A stretch of 64,000 nucleotides of DNA, taken from contig NZ_AP022600.1 in assembly GCF_010725885.1 (NCBI RefSeq), forward strand, positions 558,001 through 622,000. The letters are read 5' to 3'. This stretch comes from Mycolicibacterium tokaiense. Lineage in GTDB: Bacteria; Actinomycetota; Actinomycetes; Mycobacteriales; Mycobacteriaceae. This document shows, piece by piece, positions 17,683-26,746 of this stretch. The notes under the pieces are model-generated. The model had not been told where the DNA came from, ran no database searches, and was given only the letters and a program-made list of their open reading frames with translations. The translations under genes and the position numbers were made by a program. Position 1 is the first letter of the stretch. The number at the start of each line of letters is the position of its first letter.

Positions 17683-18735
17683 CTATCCGGTGGCCTCGCG
17701 GATGTACTCGCCGATCTGGCGCAGTGACCGCTTCGCCTCCGGTACCAGCGGGGCGAACAGCTGGAAGTCGTGGACCTGGCCGCGCCACACGCGCACTTCC
17801 GTGGGCACCCCCGCCGCGGCCAGTCGGCGCGCTGCCAGGCGGGCGTCGTGCAGCAGCACCTCGGAGCCGGAGACGTGGATCAGGGTGCTCGGCAGACCCG
17901 GCTCGATGTGGTCCAGCGGCTCGTAGATCTGTTCGGGCTCACCGTCGACCACGCGCTTGGCGGCCGCCCGCGCCACCAGGCCGACCAGCGCGTCGAAGGC
18001 TTTGGGCGGGAACATGGCGTCGGTCTTGATGTTCGGGTGGGCCTGCTTGGGTTCCTTGGCCAGCTGCAGCAACGGCGAGATGGCCACCAGCGCGGCGGGT
18101 TTCTCCCCGTCGGCCTGCAATCGCTGGGCCAGCGACATGGCCAGGTAGCCACCCGCGGAATCACCGGCCAGCACGATCTGGTCCGGGCCGTACCCGCGCA
18201 GCCGTAACCAGCGGTAGGCGTCCATGCAGTCGTCGATGGCCTGGCCGATGGTGTGCTTGGGGATCATCCGGTAGTTCACCACCAGCACCGGGGCGTCCGC
18301 CGCGGTGGACAGTGTGGTGACGATGCGGTTGTGGGAATTGACCCCGCAGGTCAGGAACGCACCGCCGTGCATGTACAGCACGATCCGCCGCCTGCCATCC
18401 GCGGGCAACACCCCCGGAGCCCGGACCAACTGGGCATTGGCGTTGGGCAGACCGATGGTGGCCCGGACGGTGCCCGCCTGGGGCACCAGAGCCCGCGAAG
18501 CAAAGTCGATGACGCCCCACGGCCACGGCAGGTTGGGCACGTGACTGGCCACCGCCAGCGTCGGCCGGACCGTCATACGGCACGTCAGCGACAGCAGCCT
18601 GGCCCGCAGACTCGTTCCGGTCTCGACCACCTCGACGGGTGCGCCGTCACTCACCGGGAATTTGCGGTACTGACGTGCGCCGGACTGGTTCAGCCGAGAG
18701 CGTTCCTCACCGGAGACTTTGCTTGGTGCGGTCAT
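17683..18735 (-). CDS. lipU: Hormone-sensitive-lipase-type carboxylesterase LipU
   Basis: A 350-residue alpha/beta hydrolase of the HSL family. The oxyanion-hole motif HGGAF is at 123-127 and the nucleophile elbow GDSAGG contains Ser193; the C-terminal Asp and His of the triad lie in the last ~80 residues (the His in GQVHDFQ). Family members hydrolyse short- to medium-chain esters. No signal peptide is seen. It lies 33 bases upstream of cbs in the same direction and corresponds to Rv1076. GGGGAGAG lies before the ATG. Confidence 0.92.
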   Translation of the reverse strand: MTAPSKVSGEERSRLNQSGARQYRKFPVSDGAPVEVVETGTSLRARLLSLTCRMTVRPTLAVASHVPNLPWPWGVIDFASRALVPQAGTVRATIGLPNANAQLVRAPGVLPADGRRRIVLYMHGGAFLTCGVNSHNRIVTTLSTAADAPVLVVNYRMIPKHTIGQAIDDCMDAYRWLRLRGYGPDQIVLAGDSAGGYLAMSLAQRLQADGEKPAALVAISPLLQLAKEPKQAHPNIKTDAMFPPKAFDALVGLVARAAAKRVVDGEPEQIYEPLDHIEPGLPSTLIHVSGSEVLLHDARLAARRLAAAGVPTEVRVWRGQVHDFQLFAPLVPEAKRSLRQIGEYIREATG

Positions 18736-18909
18736 CTCAAACTCTCCCCTACCTCGTTGTAGCGGTGTGCCGTGGCCCTACAGCGTGACACCTGTGATCT
18801 ACATAACGTCGCGGAAGGTCGAATTGATACCGCATCTGGTACCGGAACGTGACTCTCCGGCCTCGTCGGCGTCACCTTCTGTGTTGATTTGCCACCTAAA
18901 CTCGTGCTC

Positions 18910-19863
18910 GTGGGTACCCGCGTCAAGCGTCGGTCGGCCCTCGCGGTTGCGGCATTGCTGGGGTCAACCGGGGCGGCCGGTTACGTGGGCGTGCGCAACC
19001 TGCTCACCGGCCAAGCCGTCAAAGCCAGAGAAGTCATCCCCAAGTCCTGGGATGTGCCGCCCCGCGCGGACGGCGTCTACACCCGCGGCGGCGGGCCCGT
19101 GCAGCGCTGGCAACGCGATGTGCCGTTCGACATCCACTTGATGGTGTTCGGCGACTCCACCGCCACCGGCTATGGATGCAAGGTGGCCGACGAAGTGCCG
19201 GGTGTGCGGATCGCCCGCGGGGTGGCCGAGCAGACCGGACAGCGAATCCGATTGAGCACCAAGGCAATTGTGGGTGCGACATCCAAGGGGTTGTCCGGCC
19301 AGGTGGACGCGATGTTCGTGGCGGGGCCCCCGCCGGACGCTGCGGTGATCATGATCGGGGCCAATGACATCACCGCACTGAACGGCATCAACGCCTCAGC
19401 CCGCCGCCTTGGCGATGCCGTCCGCCGGCTCCGCGACAGCGGCGCAGTGGTGGTGGTGGGCACCTGTCCGGACTTCGGCGTCATCACCGCCATCCCGCAG
19501 CCACTGCGGTGGGTCACCCGCATCCGAGGGCTGCGCCTGGCCCGGAGGCAGGCCGCCGTGGTGCGTGCCGCGGGCGGTTTGCCGGTGCCGTTCGCCGATC
19601 TGTTGGCGCCGGAGTTCCTGCAGGCCCCGGACGTGTTGTTCTCCGAGGACCACTTCCACCCCTCGGCCGCGGGTTACGACCTGGCGGCCCAGCAGCTGTT
19701 GCCCGCGCTCTGTTATGCGCTGGGCGAGTGGACCGGTGAGCTGCCGTGGGAGTCGCGGGGAGCGGAGAACCGGTCGCTGGGCACCCGGCTGCGCATGCTG
19801 GCGCGGGTGTGGCCGCGGCGCACCACCGGGGTCCCCGCGCCGGTGGTGGTTTCCGCGAGCTAG
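18910..19863 (+). CDS. SGNH/GDSL-family esterase, membrane anchored
   Basis: A protein of about 317 residues with an N-terminal signal anchor (ALAVAALLGSTGAAGYVG) and an SGNH hydrolase domain. Block I VFGDSTATGYG carries the catalytic Ser, block III is GANDIT, and HFHPSAAGY carries the Asp/His-type end block. It corresponds to Rv1075c, an extracytoplasmic esterase. The GTG at 18910 was chosen because a TAAACT -10 element (18897-18902) ends exactly seven bases before it, the spacing of leaderless mycobacterial transcripts; no ribosome site precedes any of the candidate starts. fadA3 follows 37 bases downstream. Confidence 0.88.
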   Translation: MGTRVKRRSALAVAALLGSTGAAGYVGVRNLLTGQAVKAREVIPKSWDVPPRADGVYTRGGGPVQRWQRDVPFDIHLMVFGDSTATGYGCKVADEVPGVRIARGVAEQTGQRIRLSTKAIVGATSKGLSGQVDAMFVAGPPPDAAVIMIGANDITALNGINASARRLGDAVRRLRDSGAVVVVGTCPDFGVITAIPQPLRWVTRIRGLRLARRQAAVVRAAGGLPVPFADLLAPEFLQAPDVLFSEDHFHPSAAGYDLAAQQLLPALCYALGEWTGELPWESRGAENRSLGTRLRMLARVWPRRTTGVPAPVVVSAS

Positions 19864-19900
19864 CCTGGTAACCAACCAAGCACTTGCTCAAGGAGGCCCC

Positions 19901-21118
19901 ATGCCTGAAGCCGTCATCGTCGCCACCGCCCGCTCCCCCATCGGCCGCGCCGTCAAAGGCTCCCTGGCGTCCATCCGCACCGACGACCTCGCCGCCCAGA
20001 TGGTGCGCGCGGTGTTGGACAAGGTGCCCGCGCTGGATCCGCGGCATATCGACGATCTCATCATGGGCTGCGCCCAGCCCGCCGGTGAGGCCGGGTACAA
20101 CATCGGCCGCGCCGTGGCCGTCGAGTTGGGCTACGACTTCCTGCCCGGAACCACTGTCAACCGGTACTGCTCGTCATCGTTGCAGACCACCCGCATGGCG
20201 TTCCACGCCATCAAAGCCGGCGAAGGTGACGTGTTCATCTCTGCCGGGGTGGAGGCTGTCTCACGCTTTGGCATCGGCGCCGCCGACGGTGCGCCCAACA
20301 GCAAGAACCCCATGTTCGACGACGCCCAGGCCCGCACCGCCGAACAGGCCGCCGGTGCCGAGGAATGGCATGACCCGCGCAGCGACGGCAAGGTGCCCGA
20401 CGTCTACATCGCCATGGGCCAGACCGCCGAGAACGTCGCCAACTTCACCGGCATCAGCCGCGAGGACCAGGACCACTGGGGAGTGCGCTCGCAGAACCGC
20501 GCCGAAGAAGCCATCAAGAATGGTTTCTTCGAGCGAGAGATCGTTCCCGTGACTCTGCCCGACGGCACCGTCGTCTCCACCGATGACGGCCCCCGCGCCG
20601 GCACCACCTACGAGAAGATCAGCCAGCTCAAGCCCGTCTTCCGACCCAACGGCACCATCACCGCGGGCAACGCGTGCCCGCTGAACGACGGCGCCGCGGC
20701 CCTGGTGATCATGAGCGACACGAAGGCCAAGGAGCTGGGCCTCACCCCGCTGGCCCGAGTGGTGTCCACCGGGGTGTCCGGCCTCTCGCCGGAGATCATG
20801 GGCCTGGGCCCCATCGAGGCCGTCAAGAAGGCACTCGGCAACGCGGGCATGGCCTTGAGCGACATCGACCTCTACGAGATCAACGAGGCCTTCGCCGTTC
20901 AGGTGCTGGGCTCGGCGCGCGAGCTCGGGATGGATGAGGATCGGTTGAACGTCAGCGGCGGCGCGATCGCCCTGGGCCATCCCTTCGGCATGACCGGTGC
21001 CCGCATCACCACCACGCTGATCAACAACCTCAACACCTACGACAAGACCTTCGGCCTCGAGACCATGTGTGTCGGCGGCGGCCAGGGTATGGCAATGGTG
21101 CTGGAGCGACTCTCCTGA
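19901..21118 (+). CDS. fadA3: Acetyl-CoA acyltransferase (thiolase) FadA3
   Basis: A 405-residue thiolase that cleaves 3-ketoacyl-CoA in beta-oxidation or condenses acetyl-CoA. The acyl-accepting Cys90 is in NRYCSSSLQ, and [22 protein letters not shown] and CVGGGQGMA form the remaining active-site loops. The ATG at 19901 follows AAGGAGG; the frame is open upstream through the SGNH gene in another phase, which is not coding. Position matches Rv1074c. A palindrome at 21126-21182 follows eight bases after the stop. Confidence 0.95.
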   Translation: MPEAVIVATARSPIGRAVKGSLASIRTDDLAAQMVRAVLDKVPALDPRHIDDLIMGCAQPAGEAGYNIGRAVAVELGYDFLPGTTVNRYCSSSLQTTRMAFHAIKAGEGDVFISAGVEAVSRFGIGAADGAPNSKNPMFDDAQARTAEQAAGAEEWHDPRSDGKVPDVYIAMGQTAENVANFTGISREDQDHWGVRSQNRAEEAIKNGFFEREIVPVTLPDGTVVSTDDGPRAGTTYEKISQLKPVFRPNGTITAGNACPLNDGAAALVIMSDTKAKELGLTPLARVVSTGVSGLSPEIMGLGPIEAVKKALGNAGMALSDIDLYEINEAFAVQVLGSARELGMDEDRLNVSGGAIALGHPFGMTGARITTTLINNLNTYDKTFGLETMCVGGGQGMAMVLERLS

Positions 21119-21125
21119 CTCGCGC

Positions 21126-21182
21126 CGAAACTGCACACAGTGCGGGGTTTGGCCTCAAATCGCCGCACTGCGTGCAGTTTCG
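21126..21182. repeat. Long palindrome overlapping the DUF559 gene 3' end
   Basis: Arms CGAAACTGCACACAGTGCGG (21126-21145) and CCGCACTGCGTGCAGTTTCG (21163-21182) pair at 19 of 20 positions. It lies just after fadA3, and its right arm is the coding end of the DUF559 gene. The core ACTGCACACAGTGCGG recurs in the palindrome at 22052-22116 on the other side of that gene. Confidence 0.75.
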
Positions 21183-22027
21183 CGGGCTCGGCGCACGCGC
21201 TGCACGATCTCCCAATCGGTGTCCTCTTTCAGCACCCACACGATGCGCCATCCGAGTCGCGTCAATGCGTCGCGCTTCTTGATGTCTCTGACGTAGCGAC
21301 CCCGGTCGGTCTGGTGGTAGGCCCCTTCGTACTCGACACCGACTCTCCCGTGCTCCCAGCCCATGTCGATGAAGTACCAGCAGCCGTCGAGCGGATCGAA
21401 GACGGGGATCTGGGTTCGCGTCCTCGGCAGGCCGGCATTGATGAGAAGAATGCGGATCCTGGTTTCCTGCGGCGACTGCGCGCCGGGGTCGATGAGGTCG
21501 AGTGCCTGCCGCAGCTTCCGGAGGCCACGGGCCCCGCGGTGACGCTGTGCCACCACCTCGATGTCTTCCTTCGTGAGGCCGGTGGCAGCGGCCAACGCGT
21601 CGAGGCGGGCGAGGGTGTGCCATGTGAGCGGGTAGCGAGGCTGTTGTCGCCCGAGGTCGAACGCCGTGCGCGCAGCGGTGGTGACGCGCATCCCGTCGAG
21701 GGTCTCGAACTCGGCCCGCGGCAGGCGGGGGTTGCTGGTCCGGATGCCGCTCGGCGGCCTGGCCTGGGACCACACCAGGTCGATGGGCTCGTCTTCGTCT
21801 ACCCATTTCGCACCGTGCAGCGCCGCGGCGGCCTGACCGGCCACCACGCCCTCCCGATGGGAGTACAACCACGCTGCGAAGGTGCGCTGCCACAGCGTCG
21901 GTGCGTCGTGGCCTGACAGGTAGATGTCCGGGAAGAGCCACTGGTGCTTGCTCCGGAGCTCATGGACCGTCACCAGTCCGGCGGACAGCGCCTCGCGACC
22001 GACGAAGGGCTTCACATCATCGTTCAT
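21155..22027 (-). CDS. DUF559 (Vsr/PD-(D/E)XK endonuclease-like) protein, Rv1073-like
   Basis: A 290-residue protein. The N-terminal half (LVTVHELRSKHQWLFPDIYL, then GQAAAALHGA) resembles the winged-helix and linker part of AbiEi-type proteins. The C-terminal ~100 residues are a DUF559 domain with the nuclease-like acidic residues D221 (FIDMGWE), E232 and E234 (VEYEGAYH). Nuclease activity is an inference. The ATG at 22027 avoids the upstream palindrome, which a start at 22066 would include. The gene sits between fadA3 and the BI-1 gene like Rv1073 in M. tuberculosis, and is flanked by two related palindromes. Confidence 0.82.
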   Translation of the reverse strand: MNDDVKPFVGREALSAGLVTVHELRSKHQWLFPDIYLSGHDAPTLWQRTFAAWLYSHREGVVAGQAAAALHGAKWVDEDEPIDLVWSQARPPSGIRTSNPRLPRAEFETLDGMRVTTAARTAFDLGRQQPRYPLTWHTLARLDALAAATGLTKEDIEVVAQRHRGARGLRKLRQALDLIDPGAQSPQETRIRILLINAGLPRTRTQIPVFDPLDGCWYFIDMGWEHGRVGVEYEGAYHQTDRGRYVRDIKKRDALTRLGWRIVWVLKEDTDWEIVQRVRRARETARSAAI

Positions 22028-22051
22028 CCGGAGAGCTTCGCGAAACCACGG

Positions 22052-22116
22052 CTCCCGAGACTGCACACAGTGCGGCGGATTGTGGAGAAATCCCGCACTG
22101 TGTGCAGTCTCGGGAG
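22052..22116. repeat. Long perfect palindrome upstream of the DUF559 gene
   Basis: Perfect 24-bp arms, 22052-22075 and 22093-22116, around a 17-base loop. The arms contain GACTGCACACAGTGCGG, shared with the palindrome at 21126-21182. Placed between the DUF559 start and the BI-1 terminator, it may block read-through or mark the edge of a once-mobile unit. Confidence 0.75.
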
Positions 22117-22120
22117 TGCG

Positions 22121-22156
22121 AAAAGGGGCCCGGCGCGTCAGCGCCGGGCCCCTTTT
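22121..22156 (-). terminator. Rho-independent terminator of the BI-1 family gene
   Basis: A perfect 16-bp GC-rich stem (22121-22136 with 22141-22156) around a four-base loop. It ends in TTTT on the minus strand, 14 bases after the stop of the BI-1 gene. It is the most canonical intrinsic terminator in the window. Confidence 0.85.
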
Positions 22157-22169
22157 GCGGTCGTGACAG

Positions 22170-23006
22170 CTAGTCGTTCTGGAAGTAGCTGAGCAGACGC
22201 AGGATCTCGATGTACAGCCACACCAGGGTGACGGTCAGGCCGAGGGCGACGCCCCAGGCGGCCTTCTCCGGCGCACCGGCGCGGATCATCTGGTCAGCGG
22301 CATCGAAGTCCAGCAGGAAGCTGAACGCGGCGAGGCCGATGCAGACCAGCGAGAAGATGATGGCGATGGGGCCACCGTCACGCAGCGGGCCCGCACCATC
22401 GGTGAACAGCGAGAAGACCAGGTTGCCCAGGGCCAGGACGACGACGCCGATCATGCCGGCGACGAGCATCCGGGTGAACTTCGGGGTGACGCGGATGGCG
22501 CCGGTCTTGTAGACGACCAGCATGCCGAAGAACACGCCGAAGGTGCCCAGCACGGCCTGAGAGATCAGCGCACCGGCGCTGGCACCCTGGATGTTGAAGG
22601 TCAGCAGGAACGACACAGCGCCGAGGAACAGGCCCTCCAGCACGGCGTAACTCAGGACGATGGCGGGGTTGTCCTGCTTGCGCCCGAAGGTCGCGATCAG
22701 AACCAGGGCCAGGCCGCCGAGTCCACCCACGAGGGTGAACGGCATGGCCAACCCGGGGTTGGACCCCACCATGAAGTAGGAGACCGCAGCGACGGCGGAC
22801 AGCACGACCAGCGTGATGCCGGTCTTGGTGACCACGTCGTCGATGGTCAGGGGCCGCGAAACGCCTGTCTGCGGCGGCACCTGATAGGGCGCGTACGCCT
22901 GGTCTGCCTGCGCGGTCGCGGCGCCCGCAGCACCGGAGCCGAAAGTCGCGTACCCGCCCTGCTGCTTCGGCAGCGAGCGGAATACCGGATTGCTGGATTC
23001 CCGCAC
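22170..23006 (-). CDS. Bax inhibitor-1/YccA family membrane protein
   Basis: A 278-residue protein with a ~70-residue cytosolic N-terminus rich in Ala, Gly and Gln, then seven hydrophobic helices. The final hydrophobic stretch and SFLLDFDAADQMI match the BI-1/YccA family, whose bacterial members are proposed calcium leak channels through an Asp pair. The start is GTG at 23006 with AGGAA upstream. Position corresponds to Rv1072. A strong intrinsic terminator follows at 22121-22156. Confidence 0.9.
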   Translation of the reverse strand: MRESSNPVFRSLPKQQGGYATFGSGAAGAATAQADQAYAPYQVPPQTGVSRPLTIDDVVTKTGITLVVLSAVAAVSYFMVGSNPGLAMPFTLVGGLGGLALVLIATFGRKQDNPAIVLSYAVLEGLFLGAVSFLLTFNIQGASAGALISQAVLGTFGVFFGMLVVYKTGAIRVTPKFTRMLVAGMIGVVVLALGNLVFSLFTDGAGPLRDGGPIAIIFSLVCIGLAAFSFLLDFDAADQMIRAGAPEKAAWGVALGLTVTLVWLYIEILRLLSYFQND

Positions 23007-23167
23007 CGTTGATTCCTTCCTGTGAGGTCCCTGAAAGTCTTACACGAACACTGGCTCAACGAACAGAAAGCTGCCTTCGGTTCCCGCATAACGGGCCGAT
23101 TTTCGGGCGTTTCTCGGGCGATACGTTACCTGTGGGGCACCGCGCGCGGTGACGTGAGCCGGGTTAC

Positions 23168-23179
23168 TAGGATGTCCTA
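23168..23179. promoter_or_regulatory. Palindromic operator/promoter upstream of echA9
   Basis: TAGGATGTCCTA is a perfect palindrome arm pair around TG. It is followed by and overlaps TACTAT (23178-23183), a plausible -10 element about 30 bases before echA9. A TetR-type repressor of beta-oxidation genes is the natural candidate to bind here; its identity is not known. Confidence 0.45.
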
Positions 23180-23212
23180 CTATCTGACACCACCCGCGAC
23201 GGATGGGACGAC

Positions 23213-24259
23213 ATGCTGCAGACCGACGAGATCCTCACGCGTATCGACGGCAGCGTCGGCTATGTGACGCTGAATCGGCCGAAAGCCATCAACTCGCTGA
23301 ACCAATCCATGATCGACACACTCCGGGACGTGCTGTCCGCGTGGCGAGACGATCCGGCAGTCGAGACCGTGGTCATCGACGGCGCGGGCGAACGCGGACT
23401 CTGCGCCGGCGGCGACGTGGTGGCCCTGCGCACCAGCGCACTCGCCGACGGCGCCGAGGCGCGCAGGTTCTTTTTTGACGAGTACACCGTCAACGGCCTG
23501 ATCGGCCGCTTCCCCAAGCCGTATGTCGCCGTGATGGACGGCATCGTGATGGGCGGCGGCGTCGGGGTGAGCGCGCACGGCAGCGTCCGGGTGGTCACCG
23601 ACACCACCAAGCTCGCCATGCCGGAGGTGGGCATCGGCTTCATTCCTGACGTGGGCGGCACCTACGTGTTGGCGCACGCCCCCGGCGGTCTCGGCCTGTA
23701 CGCCGCCCTCACCGGGTCGTCGCTGTCCGGGCCGGACGCCATCGAACTCGGGTTCGCGGATCACTTCGTGCCGCACGACTCCCTCGATGCATTCAAGGCG
23801 GCCATCGCCTCCGACGGCGTGGATGCCGCCCTGGCCAAGCACACCGTCGCACCGCCGCCCAGCAAACTTGCCGCGCAACGGCTTTGGATCGACGAGTGCT
23901 TCGGCACCGCCGCCGATCCGACGCCGCTTCCGGAGCTGCTCTCGAGGCTGCGCAGACATGACGCCGAGGAGGCCCACAGGGCCGCCGACGTGATCAGCGG
24001 CCGATCTCCCATCGCGGTCGCGGTCACCCGGGAAGCGGTGCGGCGCGCCACCGATCACGCGTCCCTGGAAGAGGCGTTGATCCAGGAGTACCGCGTGTCC
24101 TGCGCCTCCCTGCGGTCGCACGATTTCGCCGAAGGCATCCGCGCCCAGCTGGTGGACAAGGACCGCAACCCGCAGTGGTCGCCGGCCTCCTTCGACGACG
24201 TCACCTCCGCCGAGGTGGACGCCTACTTCCAACCCGCCGACCCCGACCTGACCTTCTAG
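23213..24259 (+). CDS. echA9: 3-Hydroxyisobutyryl-CoA hydrolase/enoyl-CoA hydratase family protein EchA9
   Basis: A 348-residue crotonase-fold protein of the long HIBYL-CoA hydrolase type, acting in valine or acyl-CoA breakdown. AGGDVVALR and [18 protein letters not shown] form the oxyanion hole, and [19 protein letters not shown] contains the catalytic acid region. The extra ~90 C-terminal residues compared with EchA8 are typical of the hydrolase subgroup. It is followed 8 bases later by echA8, so the pair is an operon (Rv1071c-Rv1070c order). Confidence 0.92.
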   Translation: MLQTDEILTRIDGSVGYVTLNRPKAINSLNQSMIDTLRDVLSAWRDDPAVETVVIDGAGERGLCAGGDVVALRTSALADGAEARRFFFDEYTVNGLIGRFPKPYVAVMDGIVMGGGVGVSAHGSVRVVTDTTKLAMPEVGIGFIPDVGGTYVLAHAPGGLGLYAALTGSSLSGPDAIELGFADHFVPHDSLDAFKAAIASDGVDAALAKHTVAPPPSKLAAQRLWIDECFGTAADPTPLPELLSRLRRHDAEEAHRAADVISGRSPIAVAVTREAVRRATDHASLEEALIQEYRVSCASLRSHDFAEGIRAQLVDKDRNPQWSPASFDDVTSAEVDAYFQPADPDLTF

Positions 24260-24267
24260 GAGCACAC

Positions 24268-25041
24268 GTGTCTTACGAGACCATCCTGGTGGACCGCGAC
24301 GAACGAATCGCCACCATCACCCTCAACCGGCCGAAGGCCCTCAACGCGCTCAACAGCCAGGTGATGGCCGAAGTCACCACCGCGGCAGCCGAACTGGACG
24401 CCGACCCGGGAGTGGGCGCCATCATCCTCACCGGCAACGAGAAGGCCTTCGCCGCCGGCGCCGACATCAAGGAGATGGCCGACAAGTCGTTCGGCGAGAT
24501 GTTCGGCTCGGATTTCTTCGCCGGCTGGGCCAGGTTCGCGGCCGTGCGCACACCGACCATCGCGGCCGTCGCGGGTTACGCCCTCGGTGGCGGCTGTGAA
24601 CTCGCGATGATGTGCGACATCCTGATTGCCGCCGACACCGCAAAATTCGGCCAGCCGGAGATCAAGCTGGGCGTGCTGCCCGGGATGGGTGGCAGCCAGC
24701 GACTCACCCGCGCGATCGGCAAGGCCAAGGCGATGGACCTGATCCTGACCGGCCGCACCATCGGCGCCGAGGAGGCTGATCGCGCCGGCCTGGTGTCACG
24801 GGTGGTGCCCGCCGCCGACCTGCTGACCGAGGCGAAGGCCGTCGCCACCACCATCTCGCAGATGTCCCTGCCCGCGGCCCAACTGGCCAAGGAAGCGGTC
24901 AACCGATCCTTCGAGGTGACGCTCAGCGAAGGACTGCTGTTCGAGCGCCGACTCTTCCACAGCGCATTCGCCACCGAGGATCAGACCGAGGGGATGAACG
25001 CGTTCACCGAGAAGCGCGCCGCGAACTTCACGCACCGCTAA
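24268..25041 (+). CDS. echA8: Enoyl-CoA hydratase EchA8
   Basis: A 257-residue crotonase that hydrates trans-2-enoyl-CoA in beta-oxidation. The two catalytic glutamates sit in [11 protein letters not shown] and [15 protein letters not shown], and the oxyanion hole is AAGADIKEM. The GTG at 24268 gives exactly the length of M. tuberculosis EchA8, and TAGGAGCAC overlapping the echA9 stop serves as ribosome site. It is translation-coupled to echA9 and followed by the membrane hydrolase gene nine bases later. Confidence 0.96.
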   Translation: MSYETILVDRDERIATITLNRPKALNALNSQVMAEVTTAAAELDADPGVGAIILTGNEKAFAAGADIKEMADKSFGEMFGSDFFAGWARFAAVRTPTIAAVAGYALGGGCELAMMCDILIAADTAKFGQPEIKLGVLPGMGGSQRLTRAIGKAKAMDLILTGRTIGAEEADRAGLVSRVVPAADLLTEAKAVATTISQMSLPAAQLAKEAVNRSFEVTLSEGLLFERRLFHSAFATEDQTEGMNAFTEKRAANFTHR

Positions 25042-25050
25042 AATCCATGC

Positions 25051-26745
25051 GTGACAGCGACCGTAGCGGCGGACGAAAAGCCTGAGGAACACCAGGCCGA
25101 GGTAGTCAGCAAAAAGGCTTGGTGGCTGCGGCACTACACGTTCTTCGGCACGGCCGGCGGTCTGGTGATGATCTGGCTGTCGCTCACCCCCTCGCTACTG
25201 CCCCGTGGTCCGCTCTTCCAGGGCATCGTCAGCGGCGCCTGCGGCGCGATCGGCTACGGGCTCGGCGTTTTCGCCGTCTGGCTGGTCCGGTTCATGCGCT
25301 CCAAGGAGACCAGTCCGCCGGCACCCCGGTGGGCGTGGTCGGCCCTGCTGGTGGTGGGTGTCATCGGCCAGGTGCTGATGATCATCTGGTTCCACCACTG
25401 GCAGGATGACGTCCGCGACATGTTCGGCGTCGCGCGGCTGGACCGCATCGACCATCCGATCGCCGCGGTGATCTCGATCGTGGTGCTCTTCCTGTTCGTG
25501 GAGCTCGGTCAGCTGATCGGACGGTTGGTGCGGTTCCTGGACCGCCAGCTGAGCCGGGTCGCACCCCCGCGGGTGTCGGCCACGGTGGTGGTGCTGTTGC
25601 TGGTGACGCTGACGATCGCGCTGCTCAACGGCATCGTGGTGCGGTTCGCGATGAGCACTTTGAACAACACCTTCGAAGCAGTGAACAACGAAGAGAGCCC
25701 CGACAACCCGGCACCCACGTCGGCCTTGCGCTCCGGTGGCCCGGAGTCCCTCGACAGCTGGTCGTCGTTGGGCCACCAGGGCCGGATGTTCGTCAGCGGC
25801 GGACCGACGGTGGAACAGCTCACCGAGTTCAACGGGGCGCCCGCCACCGAGCCGATCCGCGCCTACGCCGGACTGAACTCGGCCGACGGCATCTACGAGA
25901 CCGCCGAACTGGCCGCTCGCGAGCTGCAGCGCACGGGCGGACTGGACCGTGCGGTGGTGGCGGTGGCCACCACCACCGGCACCGGGTGGATCAACGAGGC
26001 CGAAGCCTCGGCGCTGGAGTACATGTACAACGGCGACACCGCGATCGTGTCCATGCAGTATTCGTTCCTGCCCAGCTGGTTGTCCTTCCTGGTGGACCGG
26101 GAGAACGCTCGCCAAGCCGGTCAGGCCTTGTTCGAAGCCGTCGACGAATTGATCCGGGAGATGCCGGAAGCCCAGCGGCCCAAGCTGGTGGTGTTCGGCG
26201 AGAGTCTGGGTTCGTTCGGCGGCGAGGCGCCGTTCCTGAGCCTGAACAACATCATCGCCCGCACCGACGGTGCGCTGTTCTCGGGGCCGACGTTCAACAA
26301 CACCATGTGGACCGAGCTCACCCGCACCCGGGACCCCGGTTCGCCGGAGTGGCTGCCGATCTACGACGACGGTGCCAACGTCCGATTCGCCGCGCGCCCT
26401 GAGGATCTCAATCGGCCCGACGCGCCGTGGGGCACCCCTCGCGTGGTCTATCTGCAACACGCCTCCGATCCGATCGCCTGGTGGAACACAGATCTGCTGT
26501 TCTCCGAACCGGATTGGCTGCGCGAGCCGCGAGGCTACGACGTGCTACCGAGCGTGCACTGGATCCCCGTAGTGACGTTCCTGCAGGTCTCGGCGGACAT
26601 GGCCGTCGCCGTGGATGTTCCGGACGGCCACGGACACCGCTACGTGCAGAGTGTGGTCGACGGCTGGGCTGCCGTGCTGCAGCCACCGGGGTGGACGCCG
26701 GAGAAGACCGCCAGGCTGCGGCCGCTGATGCACTCGGACGAGTGA
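25051..26745 (+). CDS. Membrane-bound alpha/beta hydrolase (Rv1069c-like)
   Basis: A 564-residue protein. The first ~220 residues hold about four membrane helices, and the C-terminal half is an alpha/beta-hydrolase domain with the nucleophile elbow VVFGESLGSFGGE (Ser385). The family is conserved in actinobacteria and a lipid or ester substrate is likely, but none is proven. The GTG at 25051 begins nine bases after echA8 and no other start fits the helix pattern, so it is probably the third gene of the echA9-echA8 operon, as in M. tuberculosis. Confidence 0.9.
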   Translation: MTATVAADEKPEEHQAEVVSKKAWWLRHYTFFGTAGGLVMIWLSLTPSLLPRGPLFQGIVSGACGAIGYGLGVFAVWLVRFMRSKETSPPAPRWAWSALLVVGVIGQVLMIIWFHHWQDDVRDMFGVARLDRIDHPIAAVISIVVLFLFVELGQLIGRLVRFLDRQLSRVAPPRVSATVVVLLLVTLTIALLNGIVVRFAMSTLNNTFEAVNNEESPDNPAPTSALRSGGPESLDSWSSLGHQGRMFVSGGPTVEQLTEFNGAPATEPIRAYAGLNSADGIYETAELAARELQRTGGLDRAVVAVATTTGTGWINEAEASALEYMYNGDTAIVSMQYSFLPSWLSFLVDRENARQAGQALFEAVDELIREMPEAQRPKLVVFGESLGSFGGEAPFLSLNNIIARTDGALFSGPTFNNTMWTELTRTRDPGSPEWLPIYDDGANVRFAARPEDLNRPDAPWGTPRVVYLQHASDPIAWWNTDLLFSEPDWLREPRGYDVLPSVHWIPVVTFLQVSADMAVAVDVPDGHGHRYVQSVVDGWAAVLQPPGWTPEKTARLRPLMHSDE

Positions 26746-26746
26746 C

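Noticed and set aside
25195..26460. A 421-codon minus-strand frame inside the Rv1069c-like gene
   Set aside because: It mirrors the codon phase of the real gene, has a biased His/Gln/Arg composition and no domain.
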